Shown in pieces: positions 25,028 through 31,681 of a DNA stretch of 34,603 nt (positions within the stretch are counted from its first letter, which is position 1; each line of letters begins with the position of its first letter). Both the position numbers and the translations under genes were made by a program. Source of the DNA: Bacillota bacterium (GTDB taxonomy: Bacteria > Bacillota > Sulfobacillia > Sulfobacillales > JAIMBI01); assembly GCA_021818685.1 (NCBI GenBank), contig JAKATP010000018.1, positions 1 through 34,603 on the forward strand. Reading direction: 5' to 3'. Under the pieces are notes generated by a model, which was given only the letters and a program-made list of their open reading frames with translations, did no database searches and was not told where the DNA came from.

Positions 25028-26692
25028 TCAGACCGGTTCCACCACCCGGACGGTCCCCGCACGGCCGTCAAGTTCCACCAGGTCGCCATCATGGAGTGCG
25101 GTGGTGGCGCCGCGTACCGCCACCACAGCAGGGATCCCGAACTCGCGCGCCACAACGGCGGCGTGCGTAAGGATCCCGCCGGTCTCGGTCACGAGACCTC
25201 CCAGGATGGGATACCAGGTGGCCCAGCTGGGGCTTGTCACGGTAGTGACCAGGATCTCGCCCGGCATGAGCGCGGAGGCACCGGCCAGATCGCGAACAAT
25301 GCGGACCCGCGCCAAAACGACGCCCCGGGATGCTCCAAGCCCCGTCAGGAAGCCGGAGTCCGCATTGGCCGCGAGGGCCGATGGCGCGTCTTGAGGGCCG
25401 AACAGGGGATGCGGAGGCAGGGATGGCTCGGGTCCGCCCATCTCCCGCGGCGGGCGTCGCCCGCGCCAGGCAGACGCTTCTTGCGCCCGTTCGGTCACGA
25501 GCATCACGAGCGGCAGGTCGTGGTCGACGAGGGCGCGCGCCAATTCCCCTTCCGTCGTCCAGGAAACGTCTGCAACGGCTGGCAGCCGTTTCTGGTGGAC
25601 CAGTCGGCGAGCTGCTTCCATGATCAGCCGGCGGTGAAAATACGCGCTCTGTTGATCGATGTAATAGTTGTGGTCTTCCATGAGCCGGGTTGCCACGCAG
25701 GCACTCCGGTACAGACGTTCAAACTCGGTTCGGACAGCGCTCGGCATTCCGGCCAGGACCTGGCGAGCACCGGCCAAACGGCGTTGCTTGTCGGCCACCA
25801 CGCGCTCCCGCTGGCCCTTTCCGAAATCCCCTCCGAGCTTGAGCAGGGCCCGCACGTTTGACAGGACGAGCTCGGGAGCCTCCTCCCATGTGGGCCCTAG
25901 AAGACCGGCCGTGAGCTTGCGGCCGAACTGCGCGATAAAGGCGGCCAGACGCTCGTGCAATGCCCGGCCCTCCGGGGATGCTTCCAGACGTGCCGCCATG
26001 GCCGGCCACGACTCCTCGAGAATAAGTGTCTCCAGGGCCGGCTTCCCATGCACGAATTCGACCAAGGCCACGAGGGCTTCTCCCGACGCCACGCTCATGT
26101 TGCGATCCCCCGCTGTGAGTGTGGCCGTTCCGAGCTCGGTGTCCGCACCAAACACGTCATGGCAGTACGCATCGAATTGGCGCCGGATGTATCCGCACCC
26201 GAATACGAGCTCGAAGTGAACCTCCCACAGGACGTGACCGGGCACGTGGGCACGCTCGATGGCCGCGGCAAGCTCTCGGTCACCGGCGGAAGCCGGGTCA
26301 AACGACTCGAACTCGTGGAGGGCGCTTTGGATGCGGGGTGACCAGTCATTGTCCCAGCGCGCCTCAATATTGTCGATCAGGGCCTCCAGGCTCTCCAACG
26401 CGCGACCGGCGCGGGCGATGCTCTCCGAAGGGGGATCTCGCCGGAGAACGCGGGCGCTGTACTCATAGCTGTTGAACCGGGCCTGGCGGATGTCGATGAC
26501 CGGGCCGTGCCAGTACTCGTGCGCGTGGACGATACCATGACGCGCCCAGCCGTCAGAAGGCCGCAAGTAGGGTGCCGGCTCTTCGTCATCGAGGGTCCAA
26601 TGCCAGAGCGCATCGCCGTCTGTCTCCCATACCACGGGGAAATCCGTCGAGGGAGCCGGGGGGCGGCCGTCGTTTCGGGAGTCTGGTGCCAT
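25028..26692 (-). CDS. PEP-utilising phosphotransferase, substrate and swivelling His domains (split enzyme, second part)
   Basis: The 554 residues match the middle and C-terminal parts of PEP synthase/rifampicin phosphotransferase-like proteins. There is a long, mostly helical substrate-binding region (about 30-440), a linker with FLTGLGASRGVVLARVRIV, and the swivelling phosphohistidine domain TETGGILTHAAVVAREFGIPAVV. The His in that motif carries the phosphate. It lacks the ATP-grasp domain, which is encoded by the gene just upstream. The ATG at 26692 comes one base after the stop of that gene (TAA-C-ATG) and in a different frame, so the two chains are probably made together. The helical domain resembles that of antibiotic-inactivating rifampicin phosphotransferase, but the residues contacting rifampicin cannot be judged here, and another substrate is possible. 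Confidence 0.8.
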   Translation of the reverse strand: MAPDSRNDGRPPAPSTDFPVVWETDGDALWHWTLDDEEPAPYLRPSDGWARHGIVHAHEYWHGPVIDIRQARFNSYEYSARVLRRDPPSESIARAGRALESLEALIDNIEARWDNDWSPRIQSALHEFESFDPASAGDRELAAAIERAHVPGHVLWEVHFELVFGCGYIRRQFDAYCHDVFGADTELGTATLTAGDRNMSVASGEALVALVEFVHGKPALETLILEESWPAMAARLEASPEGRALHERLAAFIAQFGRKLTAGLLGPTWEEAPELVLSNVRALLKLGGDFGKGQRERVVADKQRRLAGARQVLAGMPSAVRTEFERLYRSACVATRLMEDHNYYIDQQSAYFHRRLIMEAARRLVHQKRLPAVADVSWTTEGELARALVDHDLPLVMLVTERAQEASAWRGRRPPREMGGPEPSLPPHPLFGPQDAPSALAANADSGFLTGLGASRGVVLARVRIVRDLAGASALMPGEILVTTVTSPSWATWYPILGGLVTETGGILTHAAVVAREFGIPAVVAVRGATTALHDGDLVELDGRAGTVRVVEPV

Positions 26693-26693
26693 G

Positions 26694-27536
26694 TTAAACG
26701 GCCGTGATAGGTCTGCACTGCAGGAGGTGAAGGCCCTGTGCATCCCAGCAGGCTTCGATGTCGACCGGCATCGCCCACTCGTCCTCCAGCGCCTGCATCA
26801 ACCGGGCGAGCTCTCGGACCTGCCCCTCATCCAGGGCCGGCCGGCGCTGCAAACGACGGGGGACCGAAAGTTCCACAACACCTTCATCCGCCATCACACT
26901 CATCCGTACCTTTTCGGCAATTTCCTGATGGGCGATGCTCAGATCGGCCCGGGACACGGCGAAGACATCAGGGGTGACCAAGCCGCTTACGAGACTTTCG
27001 CCGAGCCCGAAGGTCGCGTTGATGAGCATCACCTCGGGGCCGTAACCAGCGGGGGCACGACTGAAGCCCACAGCCGCCGCATCGGCCCGTACCATGGCTT
27101 GCACCAAGACCGAAATACGGGGCATCTGACCCCCGTCTGCCGTCCGGTGGGCACGGTAGAGAAGGGCCGCCTCGCTGCGGGCGGACTGCCAGCAGGCGTC
27201 GATGGCAGCCCGCAGGGCGCCGCGATCACGGACATGGAGAATCGTGGCGTGCTGGCCTGCAAACGATGCGTCACGTCCATCTTCCCCGACGGCCGAAGAG
27301 CGGACCGCGACTGAAGCTTCGGCCAGGCGTCCGTATGCCTCGTCGAGGGTGTCCACCAAAAGACGCCCGTCTTCGCCAAACACGGTCCAGGGCAGAACGA
27401 AGGCGGGGGGAACGGGATAGCGCGCCGCCATCCGTGCGAGGGCGGCCGCCTTTCCTCCGGCCAGCTCCGGATCGACGGCATCTGGGTCGTCGAGCCAGAG
27501 AATGCGTTGGGGCCATGGGTCACGGGATCGCACCAT
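26694..27536 (-). CDS. PEP synthase/PPDK-type ATP-grasp domain protein (split enzyme, first part)
   Basis: The 280 residues form a complete pyruvate-phosphate-dikinase N-terminal domain. Features are GGKAAALARMAARYPVPPAFVLP (nucleotide-binding start), VAVRSSAVGEDGRDASFAGQHATILHV (the RSSA-x-x-ED loop), VLVQAMVRADAAAVGFSRAP, NATFGLGESLVSGLVTPDVF and the C-terminal LHLLQCRPITAV, where single-chain relatives (usually LQxRPIT) continue into the next domain. Here the chain ends exactly at that point. The ATG at 27536 has no clear ribosome site; a GTG at 27593 would add 19 residues. The companion gene follows one base later. Together the two would make a protein of about 830 residues, close to single-chain rifampicin phosphotransferases. 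Confidence 0.8.
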   Translation of the reverse strand: MVRSRDPWPQRILWLDDPDAVDPELAGGKAAALARMAARYPVPPAFVLPWTVFGEDGRLLVDTLDEAYGRLAEASVAVRSSAVGEDGRDASFAGQHATILHVRDRGALRAAIDACWQSARSEAALLYRAHRTADGGQMPRISVLVQAMVRADAAAVGFSRAPAGYGPEVMLINATFGLGESLVSGLVTPDVFAVSRADLSIAHQEIAEKVRMSVMADEGVVELSVPRRLQRRPALDEGQVRELARLMQALEDEWAMPVDIEACWDAQGLHLLQCRPITAV

Positions 27537-27586
27537 AATGTTTGTATTCGGCCCGGCCCGACGTGACTCCTTCCCGTAGGAATGGG

Positions 27587-27616
27587 TGCACACGAGCAGC
27601 GAGACTGGAATATAAT
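27587..27616 (+). promoter_or_regulatory. Strong -10 box placed for a leaderless mRNA
   Basis: A perfect TATAAT (27611-27616) ends 6 bases before the ATG at 27623, with TGCACA (27587-27592) as a weak -35 box at an 18-base spacing. Transcription should start at or within a base of the start codon, and no ribosome binding site is present. Confidence 0.6.
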
Positions 27617-27622
27617 GCCATA

Positions 27623-28300
27623 ATGAAGCGCGTGTCCACCCCGCACGCTCATGGGTCGACCGCTCCTCCCCTCCATCGGCGTCTTGCCGTCTGGGCGATA
27701 GGAGTGGGCCTGGCGGTTGTGGGGATCTCAGTCGGGAGCGGCCCCCGTCTTGGCGAATGGCTCGTGGTGAGCGAGCCTCCAGCGCAGGCAGACGCCATCA
27801 TCGTGCTTGGGGGCGGTTCCCGCCAAAGACTGCAGACGGCGGTCAAGTTGTGGCGGGAGGGGTATGCGCCCATCCTGCTGCTGTCCGGAGGAGCCCCTGG
27901 CACAGGGCCCCTGACGCAGGCCGAGACGATGGCCGCGAAAGCACGTCTGATGGGGGTTCCGGCGCGCGACCTGCTGCTCGACAACCGCTCCACCACCACT
28001 TTTCAAAACGCGCTGGACACATTGCCACTGCTCTACGGTCGGGGTGCCACATCCGCCCTCGTTGTGTCCTCCGACTATCACATGCGGCGGGTGGAGTTTC
28101 TGTTTGCCGCCGTGTATGCGTCAAGCGGCATCCGGCTGAGGTTCGTGGCCGCGCCCTCGCTCCGCTTCCATTCCCGGCGGTGGTGGTCCACACCGCAGAG
28201 TGCCTGCATCACGGTGTCGGAGTATGCGAAACTGGCGGTGAATGTGGTGGAGGTGGTCCTGTGGGAGATGACCCGCTTTATGCGGCGTCTCGGGATGTGA
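27623..28300 (+). CDS. DUF218 (YdcF/SanA/ElyC-like) membrane-anchored protein
   Basis: The 225 residues comprise a short basic start, one membrane helix (LAVWAIGVGLAVVGISVG, about 20-37) and a DUF218 domain. The domain shows ADAIIVLGGGSRQRLQTAV, PILLLSGG, LLLDNRSTTTFQNA, ALVVSSDYHMRRV and a C-terminal helix WWSTPQSACITVSEYAKL. These are the conserved blocks of the YdcF/SanA/ElyC group, whose members affect cell-envelope integrity; the biochemical activity is poorly known. The start at 27623 is chosen because a TATAAT box lies just upstream; a longer frame from 27542 runs through that promoter. Its stop overlaps the next gene (TGATG). Confidence 0.85.
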   Translation: MKRVSTPHAHGSTAPPLHRRLAVWAIGVGLAVVGISVGSGPRLGEWLVVSEPPAQADAIIVLGGGSRQRLQTAVKLWREGYAPILLLSGGAPGTGPLTQAETMAAKARLMGVPARDLLLDNRSTTTFQNALDTLPLLYGRGATSALVVSSDYHMRRVEFLFAAVYASSGIRLRFVAAPSLRFHSRRWWSTPQSACITVSEYAKLAVNVVEVVLWEMTRFMRRLGM

Positions 28301-28794
28301 TGGGGTCGGAGTTCAGAATCGATCGGCTGGCTCCCGAAGATCCTCCCTGGGACCTTCTGTTGGACGCGGATCCCAACCGGACTATGATTATGGACTACTG
28401 GCCGCGCGGGCGTGCCTATGGCCTTTGGCACGGGCCGGACCTGATCGCCGAAGCGGTGTTTTTGCCGACACGCCCCCTCACCTGGGAGCTTATCAATGTT
28501 GCTGTGAGAGATGCGTGGAGGCGCCGAGGGTTGGCACGCGCGCTCATTGCGCGGGGCCTCGAGGACGCCCATCGCGCAGGCATACGTGTCGTCGAGGTGG
28601 GGACCGCCGATGCGACCCTGGGCGCGTTGCAGCTTTACCTGACAATGGGGTTCCGGATCGTGGGTGTGGACATGGACTTCTTTGTCCGTCTGTACCGGGA
28701 TCCGGTCGTCGATAACGGACGGCTTTGCCGGGATATGATCCGGCTGGCGCTGGATCTGTCGGTGCCGGGGCTCGCGGGAGTAGAGGAGGACTGA
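28300..28794 (+). CDS. GNAT-family N-acetyltransferase
   Basis: The 164-residue enzyme transfers an acetyl group from acetyl-CoA to an amine. The GNAT core is clear: strand 4 with ELINVAVRDAWRRRGLARALIARGLEDA, where RRRGLA is the acetyl-CoA-binding loop, and VVEVGTADATLGALQLYLTMGFRIVGVDMDFF as the C-terminal alpha-beta unit. The ATG at 28300 overlaps the stop of the DUF218 gene and suits the family length. The substrate (a small amine, an antibiotic or a ribosomal protein N-terminus) is not evident. A hotdog thioesterase gene follows after one base. Confidence 0.85.
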   Translation: MGSEFRIDRLAPEDPPWDLLLDADPNRTMIMDYWPRGRAYGLWHGPDLIAEAVFLPTRPLTWELINVAVRDAWRRRGLARALIARGLEDAHRAGIRVVEVGTADATLGALQLYLTMGFRIVGVDMDFFVRLYRDPVVDNGRLCRDMIRLALDLSVPGLAGVEED

Positions 28795-28795
28795 A

Positions 28796-29227
28796 TTGGA
28801 GTCAGAAATGGGCGATGGAGCGTTCGCCCAGGCGACGGCTGGAACGATGATGGAGGCACTGGGGATGGTGGTGGAGGTGGCGGAGCGGGAACGGGTGCGT
28901 ATCCGCATGCCGGTAGACCACCGTACTCGGCAGCCTTTTGGCCTCCTGCACGGAGGCGCGTCCGTGGCCCTCGCCGAGACGGCGGCCAGCCTTGGCACGA
29001 TGCTCAACATCGATGGCGCGCGCGAGGTCGCGGTTGGTATCGAAATTAACGCTAACCATATCCGCGCCAAGCGCGACGGTCAGGTGGTCGGCGAAGCGGT
29101 TCCGCTGCATCGCGGCCGCCGCACCATGGTGTGGGACATTCGCATCACCGACGAGGAGGACCGTCTGATTGCCGTTTCACGATGCACGGTAGCGGTCGTG
29201 CCCCGGCGAAGGGACAGTGACTCTTAG
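28796..29227 (+). CDS. Hotdog-fold acyl-CoA thioesterase (PaaI/MenI-like)
   Basis: The 143-residue protein hydrolyses a small or aromatic acyl-CoA. The active-site stretch RQPFGLLHGGASVALAETAAS has the family HGG and the catalytic Glu in LAET; GIEINANHIRAKRDGQVVGEAVPLHRGRRTMVWDIRI is the second beta half. This resembles 1,4-dihydroxy-2-naphthoyl-CoA thioesterases of menaquinone synthesis and PaaI phenylacetate-type enzymes. TTG at 28796 is taken as the start because AGGAGGA lies 6 bases upstream; ATG at 28808 has its nearest ribosome site about 18 bases away. It follows the acetyltransferase stop after one base. No men or paa genes are in the window to settle the substrate. Confidence 0.85.
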   Translation: MESEMGDGAFAQATAGTMMEALGMVVEVAERERVRIRMPVDHRTRQPFGLLHGGASVALAETAASLGTMLNIDGAREVAVGIEINANHIRAKRDGQVVGEAVPLHRGRRTMVWDIRITDEEDRLIAVSRCTVAVVPRRRDSDS

Positions 29228-29352
29228 CGGTGGCCGGAATGGCCGATGAGCAGCCAAATGGGGTAAGAGTCCAGCTTCAGGGCGATGTCATAATAGGGGG
29301 TCGGCCATACCTGGGAGCGGACAGTGCCGTTAAAAAAGTCTGGCCACGGCGC
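29224..29352 (-). other. Open frame continuing past the HxlR stop codon
   Basis: Directly after the TGA of the HxlR gene (29355-29353), the same frame stays open for 42 codons to TAA at 29226-29224. It would encode APWPDFFNG, then VRSQVWPTPYYDIALK, then LDSYPIWLLIGHSGHR. The composition looks protein-like, with aromatic and hydrophobic residues and few arginines. No ATG, GTG or TTG lies in this frame within the stretch. It could be the relic of a longer C-terminus, a decayed separate gene or chance. Confidence 0.25.
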
Positions 29353-29685
29353 TCAGACCCGGGGCGATGATGCCATCAACCAGTCGTCGGCCCACGCATG
29401 GACCTGCTCCATCACGGGGGCAAGCGCGCGGCCTTTGTCGGTCAGGCGGTACTCGATGCGGACGGGTGTTTCCGGGAACACGTCCCGGCGGACGATGGCC
29501 TCCGCCTCAAGCTCCCGCAGACGCTCGGCCAGCATGCGGTCAGACATCTCGGGGATCTGGCCCGCCATCTCCGAGAACCGCGCCGGCCCGTCCAGCAGGA
29601 CGCGGATGACAAGTCCGGTCCATCGTTTGCCCAGGAGCTTCATGGCCGCTTCAAACTTCGGGCACATAGCCTCTCTACCCTTCAT
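29353..29685 (-). CDS. HxlR-family winged-helix regulator with redox-type N-terminal Cys
   Basis: The 110-residue DNA-binding protein shows the HxlR fold: CPKFEAAMKLLGKRWTGLVIRVLLDGPARFSEMAGQIPEMSDRMLAERLRELEAEAIVRR, then the wing FPETPVRIEYRLTDKGRALAPVMEQVHAWADDWL. Cys8 sits just before the first helix, where YodB/HypR-type regulators carry the thiol that senses quinones, diamide or disulfide stress. This is family knowledge, not proof of sensing here. The start at 29685 follows GGGGGC; a start at 29715 would precede the likely -10 box. It is divergent from TusA-like and TlpA-like genes, and regulators of this family usually control themselves and the divergent gene. Confidence 0.9.
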   Translation of the reverse strand: MKGREAMCPKFEAAMKLLGKRWTGLVIRVLLDGPARFSEMAGQIPEMSDRMLAERLRELEAEAIVRRDVFPETPVRIEYRLTDKGRALAPVMEQVHAWADDWLMASSPRV

Positions 29686-29703
29686 GGAGACGCCCCCATC
29701 GCT

Positions 29704-29726
29704 ATAGTACCACAATCCTTCCGGAA
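29704..29726 (-). promoter_or_regulatory. HxlR gene promoter with a palindromic site
   Basis: Reading leftward, TACTAT (29709-29704) is a plausible -10 box with a weak CTTACT -35 box 17 bases upstream. The perfect palindrome TTCCGGAA (29719-29726) lies in the spacer, where a repressor would block RNA polymerase. Autoregulation by the HxlR protein is inferred. Confidence 0.35.
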
Positions 29727-29783
29727 AGTAAGCGAGTTACCCTGGACGTTGCCGGGACGACACACTTTTCAGAGAGCGAGCAC

Positions 29784-29810
29784 CGGCACAAACGGTACAA
29801 ACGGTACAAT
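29784..29810 (+). promoter_or_regulatory. Three 9-base direct repeats ending in the -10 box of the TusA-like gene
   Basis: CGGCACAAA, CGGTACAAA and CGGTACAAT follow each other without gaps (29784-29792, 29793-29801, 29802-29810). The last copy supplies the -10 box TACAAT (29805-29810), with a predicted start near 29817 and a leader that includes GCGGAGG before the ATG at 29843. The repeats cover the -35 region, which is otherwise poor. They may bind an activator, or the divergent HxlR protein. Confidence 0.5.
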
Positions 29811-29842
29811 GGGGGCAATCTTTACAGCGGAGGCATGGCGGC

Positions 29843-30079
29843 ATGGAGATCGAGGCAGCGGCCGTCGTCGACGCGCGCGGGCTCCAGTGCCCGTTGCCCG
29901 TCATCCGCGCCAAGAAGGGCCTAAACGGTGTGCCGGTAGGAGCCCTCGTGGAGGTGCTAGCCACCGATCCCGGGTCCGTGGCCGACTTTGAGGCCTGGAC
30001 CCGCAGTACGGGCCATGAACTGGTGCGGGCATCACAAGAACAGGATCGCTACACGTTTTTGATCCGTCGGACGCACTAG
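29843..30079 (+). CDS. TusA/SirA-like sulfur carrier protein
   Basis: The 78-residue protein has the fold and signature of TusA: VVDARGLQCPLPVIRAKKGL, with the active Cys16 in CPLP (the C-P-x-P motif), then LVEVLATDPGSVADFEAWTRSTGHELV and a final strand. Such proteins carry persulfide sulfur for tRNA thiolation, molybdenum cofactor or, in sulfur oxidisers, dissimilatory sulfur transfer. There is no dsr, hdr or tusBCDE gene in the window, so the pathway is unknown. GGAGG precedes the ATG by 9 bases. It is followed 34 bases later by a TlpA-like thioredoxin and is divergent from the HxlR gene. Confidence 0.9.
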   Translation: MEIEAAAVVDARGLQCPLPVIRAKKGLNGVPVGALVEVLATDPGSVADFEAWTRSTGHELVRASQEQDRYTFLIRRTH

Positions 30080-30113
30080 CGCCTGACCCTTTGCAAGGTG
30101 GGAGGATGCACTC

Positions 30114-30689
30114 GTGGTGGTGCGTTCGTCTTGGCAGCGCATTCTGACCGTCCTCGTCCTGGTGGCCGCCGCGGGCTATGCCGGGTACATCCTGGCGCCC
30201 GTGGTAGCGCCCCACCGGGCGCCGCCGGCACACGTCTCGGTGGTAGGTCGCAAGGCCCCTGTGGGACTCAAGGTGGGCGACTACCCGCCGAACTTTACCC
30301 TAGAGGACATCCATGGCCGGACGGTGACCCTGTGGAATCTCCGCGGCCACGCGGTATGGCTCAACTTCTGGGCGACGTGGTGTCCATGGTGCCGGACGGA
30401 GATGCCGGACATGGAACGCATTCATGAACTGTATGGCAGCAAGATCGACATCTTCGGCATCGACCTGCAGGAGTCCCAGCCCACCGTGATGCGCTGGCTG
30501 CAGGCGCACCATATCACGTACGACGTGCTGCTGGACAAGACCGGCTCGGTGGCTACGATGTACGACGTGTCGCAGCTTCCCGTATCCATTTTCATCGGTG
30601 CGGACGGACGCATCACCCATGTGCAGCCGGGCGCCCTTCTATCCGTGCACAGCATGGAGCCCTATGTGAACCAGGCCATCGCGCATTAA
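30114..30689 (+). CDS. TlpA/ResA-like membrane-anchored thiol-disulfide oxidoreductase
   Basis: The 191-residue protein has one N-terminal membrane helix (ILTVLVLVAAAGYAGYILAPVV, about 10-31) and an extracytoplasmic thioredoxin domain. FTLEDIHGRTVTLWNLRG leads to WLNFWATWCPWCRTEMPDME, with the active WCPWC, then FGIDLQESQPTVMRWL, the cis-proline segment VSQLPVSIFIGADGRI, and a C-terminal helix. ResA-type proteins reduce apocytochrome c cysteines before haem attachment, which would suit an organism with the cytochrome c encoded at the right end of the window; TlpA relatives have other roles. The GTG at 30114 is 8 bases after GGAGG. It probably shares a transcript with the TusA-like gene. Confidence 0.9.
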   Translation: MVVRSSWQRILTVLVLVAAAGYAGYILAPVVAPHRAPPAHVSVVGRKAPVGLKVGDYPPNFTLEDIHGRTVTLWNLRGHAVWLNFWATWCPWCRTEMPDMERIHELYGSKIDIFGIDLQESQPTVMRWLQAHHITYDVLLDKTGSVATMYDVSQLPVSIFIGADGRITHVQPGALLSVHSMEPYVNQAIAH

Positions 30690-30766
30690 CGGGGGCTCGA
30701 TGTGTAGGGATAGTGTGGAGCGGGGCGGAGGCGGACGGGAAATCGCGGGTAGGCGGGGGCGAGCGC

Positions 30767-31681
30767 ATGCTGGTCGAGTGCGTGCCGAACTTTAGTGAAG
30801 GAAGGCGTCCCGCGGTCCTGCAGGCGCTCTTGGACGCTGCCCGCAAGCCGCGGGTCCAGGTGTTGGGTCTGTCGGCGGACCCTGATCACAATCGTGCTGT
30901 CATGACGCTGGCGGGAGAGGGTCCGGACCTGGTCGAGGCCTTGTTGGATGCCGCCCGCACGGCTCTTCAGCTCATTGATCTACGAGACCACCGGGGAAGC
31001 CACCCCCGTATGGGAGCAGTGGACGTGGTGCCGTTTGTACCCATCGACGAGACGCCCATGGCCTACTGCGTGGAGATGGCTCACCATCTCGGCGAACAGT
31101 TCGGATCGGAACTGGGTCTCCCCGTCTATCTGTACGAGCGGGCAGCGCGGAGCCGCGCCCGGGTAAACCTCGCGCGCGTGCGGCAGGCGGAGTTCGAGGA
31201 GCTGGCGGTCTGGATGGCGGAGCCCACCCACCGGCCAGACTACGGGCCCGCGGTGCCGCACCCGACGGGCGGTGCCGTGGCCGTCGGCGCGAGGCCGCCC
31301 CTTATCGCGTTCAACGCCTGGCTGTCCACCCGAGACCCGCATGTCGCCGAAAGAGTGGCGCGCGCGGTGCGGGGATCCTCTGGGGGTCTTGTGGGCGTGA
31401 AGGCGCTGGCCATGAAGACACCGTCTCGGGAGGAGCATCCGGTCCAGGTGTCGATGAACCTCGTGGAGTACCGACGGACATCAATGCCGATGGCGCTCGA
31501 AATGGTGCGGCGGGAGGCGGCCCGCTACGGCGCCCAGGTCGTGCGGACCGAAGTGGTTGGCTTCCTGCCTTTGGAGGCGGTGTTAGAAAGCGCCCGCTAT
31601 TATCTTCAGCTGACGGACTTCAGCGCCGAACAGGTGCTGGAGCGGAGCTTCTGGGTGCACCGCCTGGGGGAGGAGCCATGA
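30767..31681 (+). CDS. Glutamate formimidoyltransferase (FTCD N-terminal type)
   Basis: This enzyme moves the formimino group of N-formimino-L-glutamate, a histidine breakdown product, to tetrahydrofolate. The 304 residues equal the stand-alone transferase part of human FTCD, without the cyclodeaminase. Conserved blocks are VECVPNFSEGRRP at the start, DPDHNRAVMTL, LRDHRGSHPRMGAVDVVPFVP (with the probable catalytic His), ELGLPVYLYERAA, RPDYGPAVPHPTGGAVAVGARPPLIAFN and QVSMNLVEYRRT. The ATG at 30767 begins right at the family N-terminus. It overlaps hutI by ATGA (31678-31681). A cyclodeaminase (fchA type) is not seen in the window. Confidence 0.92.
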   Translation: MLVECVPNFSEGRRPAVLQALLDAARKPRVQVLGLSADPDHNRAVMTLAGEGPDLVEALLDAARTALQLIDLRDHRGSHPRMGAVDVVPFVPIDETPMAYCVEMAHHLGEQFGSELGLPVYLYERAARSRARVNLARVRQAEFEELAVWMAEPTHRPDYGPAVPHPTGGAVAVGARPPLIAFNAWLSTRDPHVAERVARAVRGSSGGLVGVKALAMKTPSREEHPVQVSMNLVEYRRTSMPMALEMVRREAARYGAQVVRTEVVGFLPLEAVLESARYYLQLTDFSAEQVLERSFWVHRLGEEP

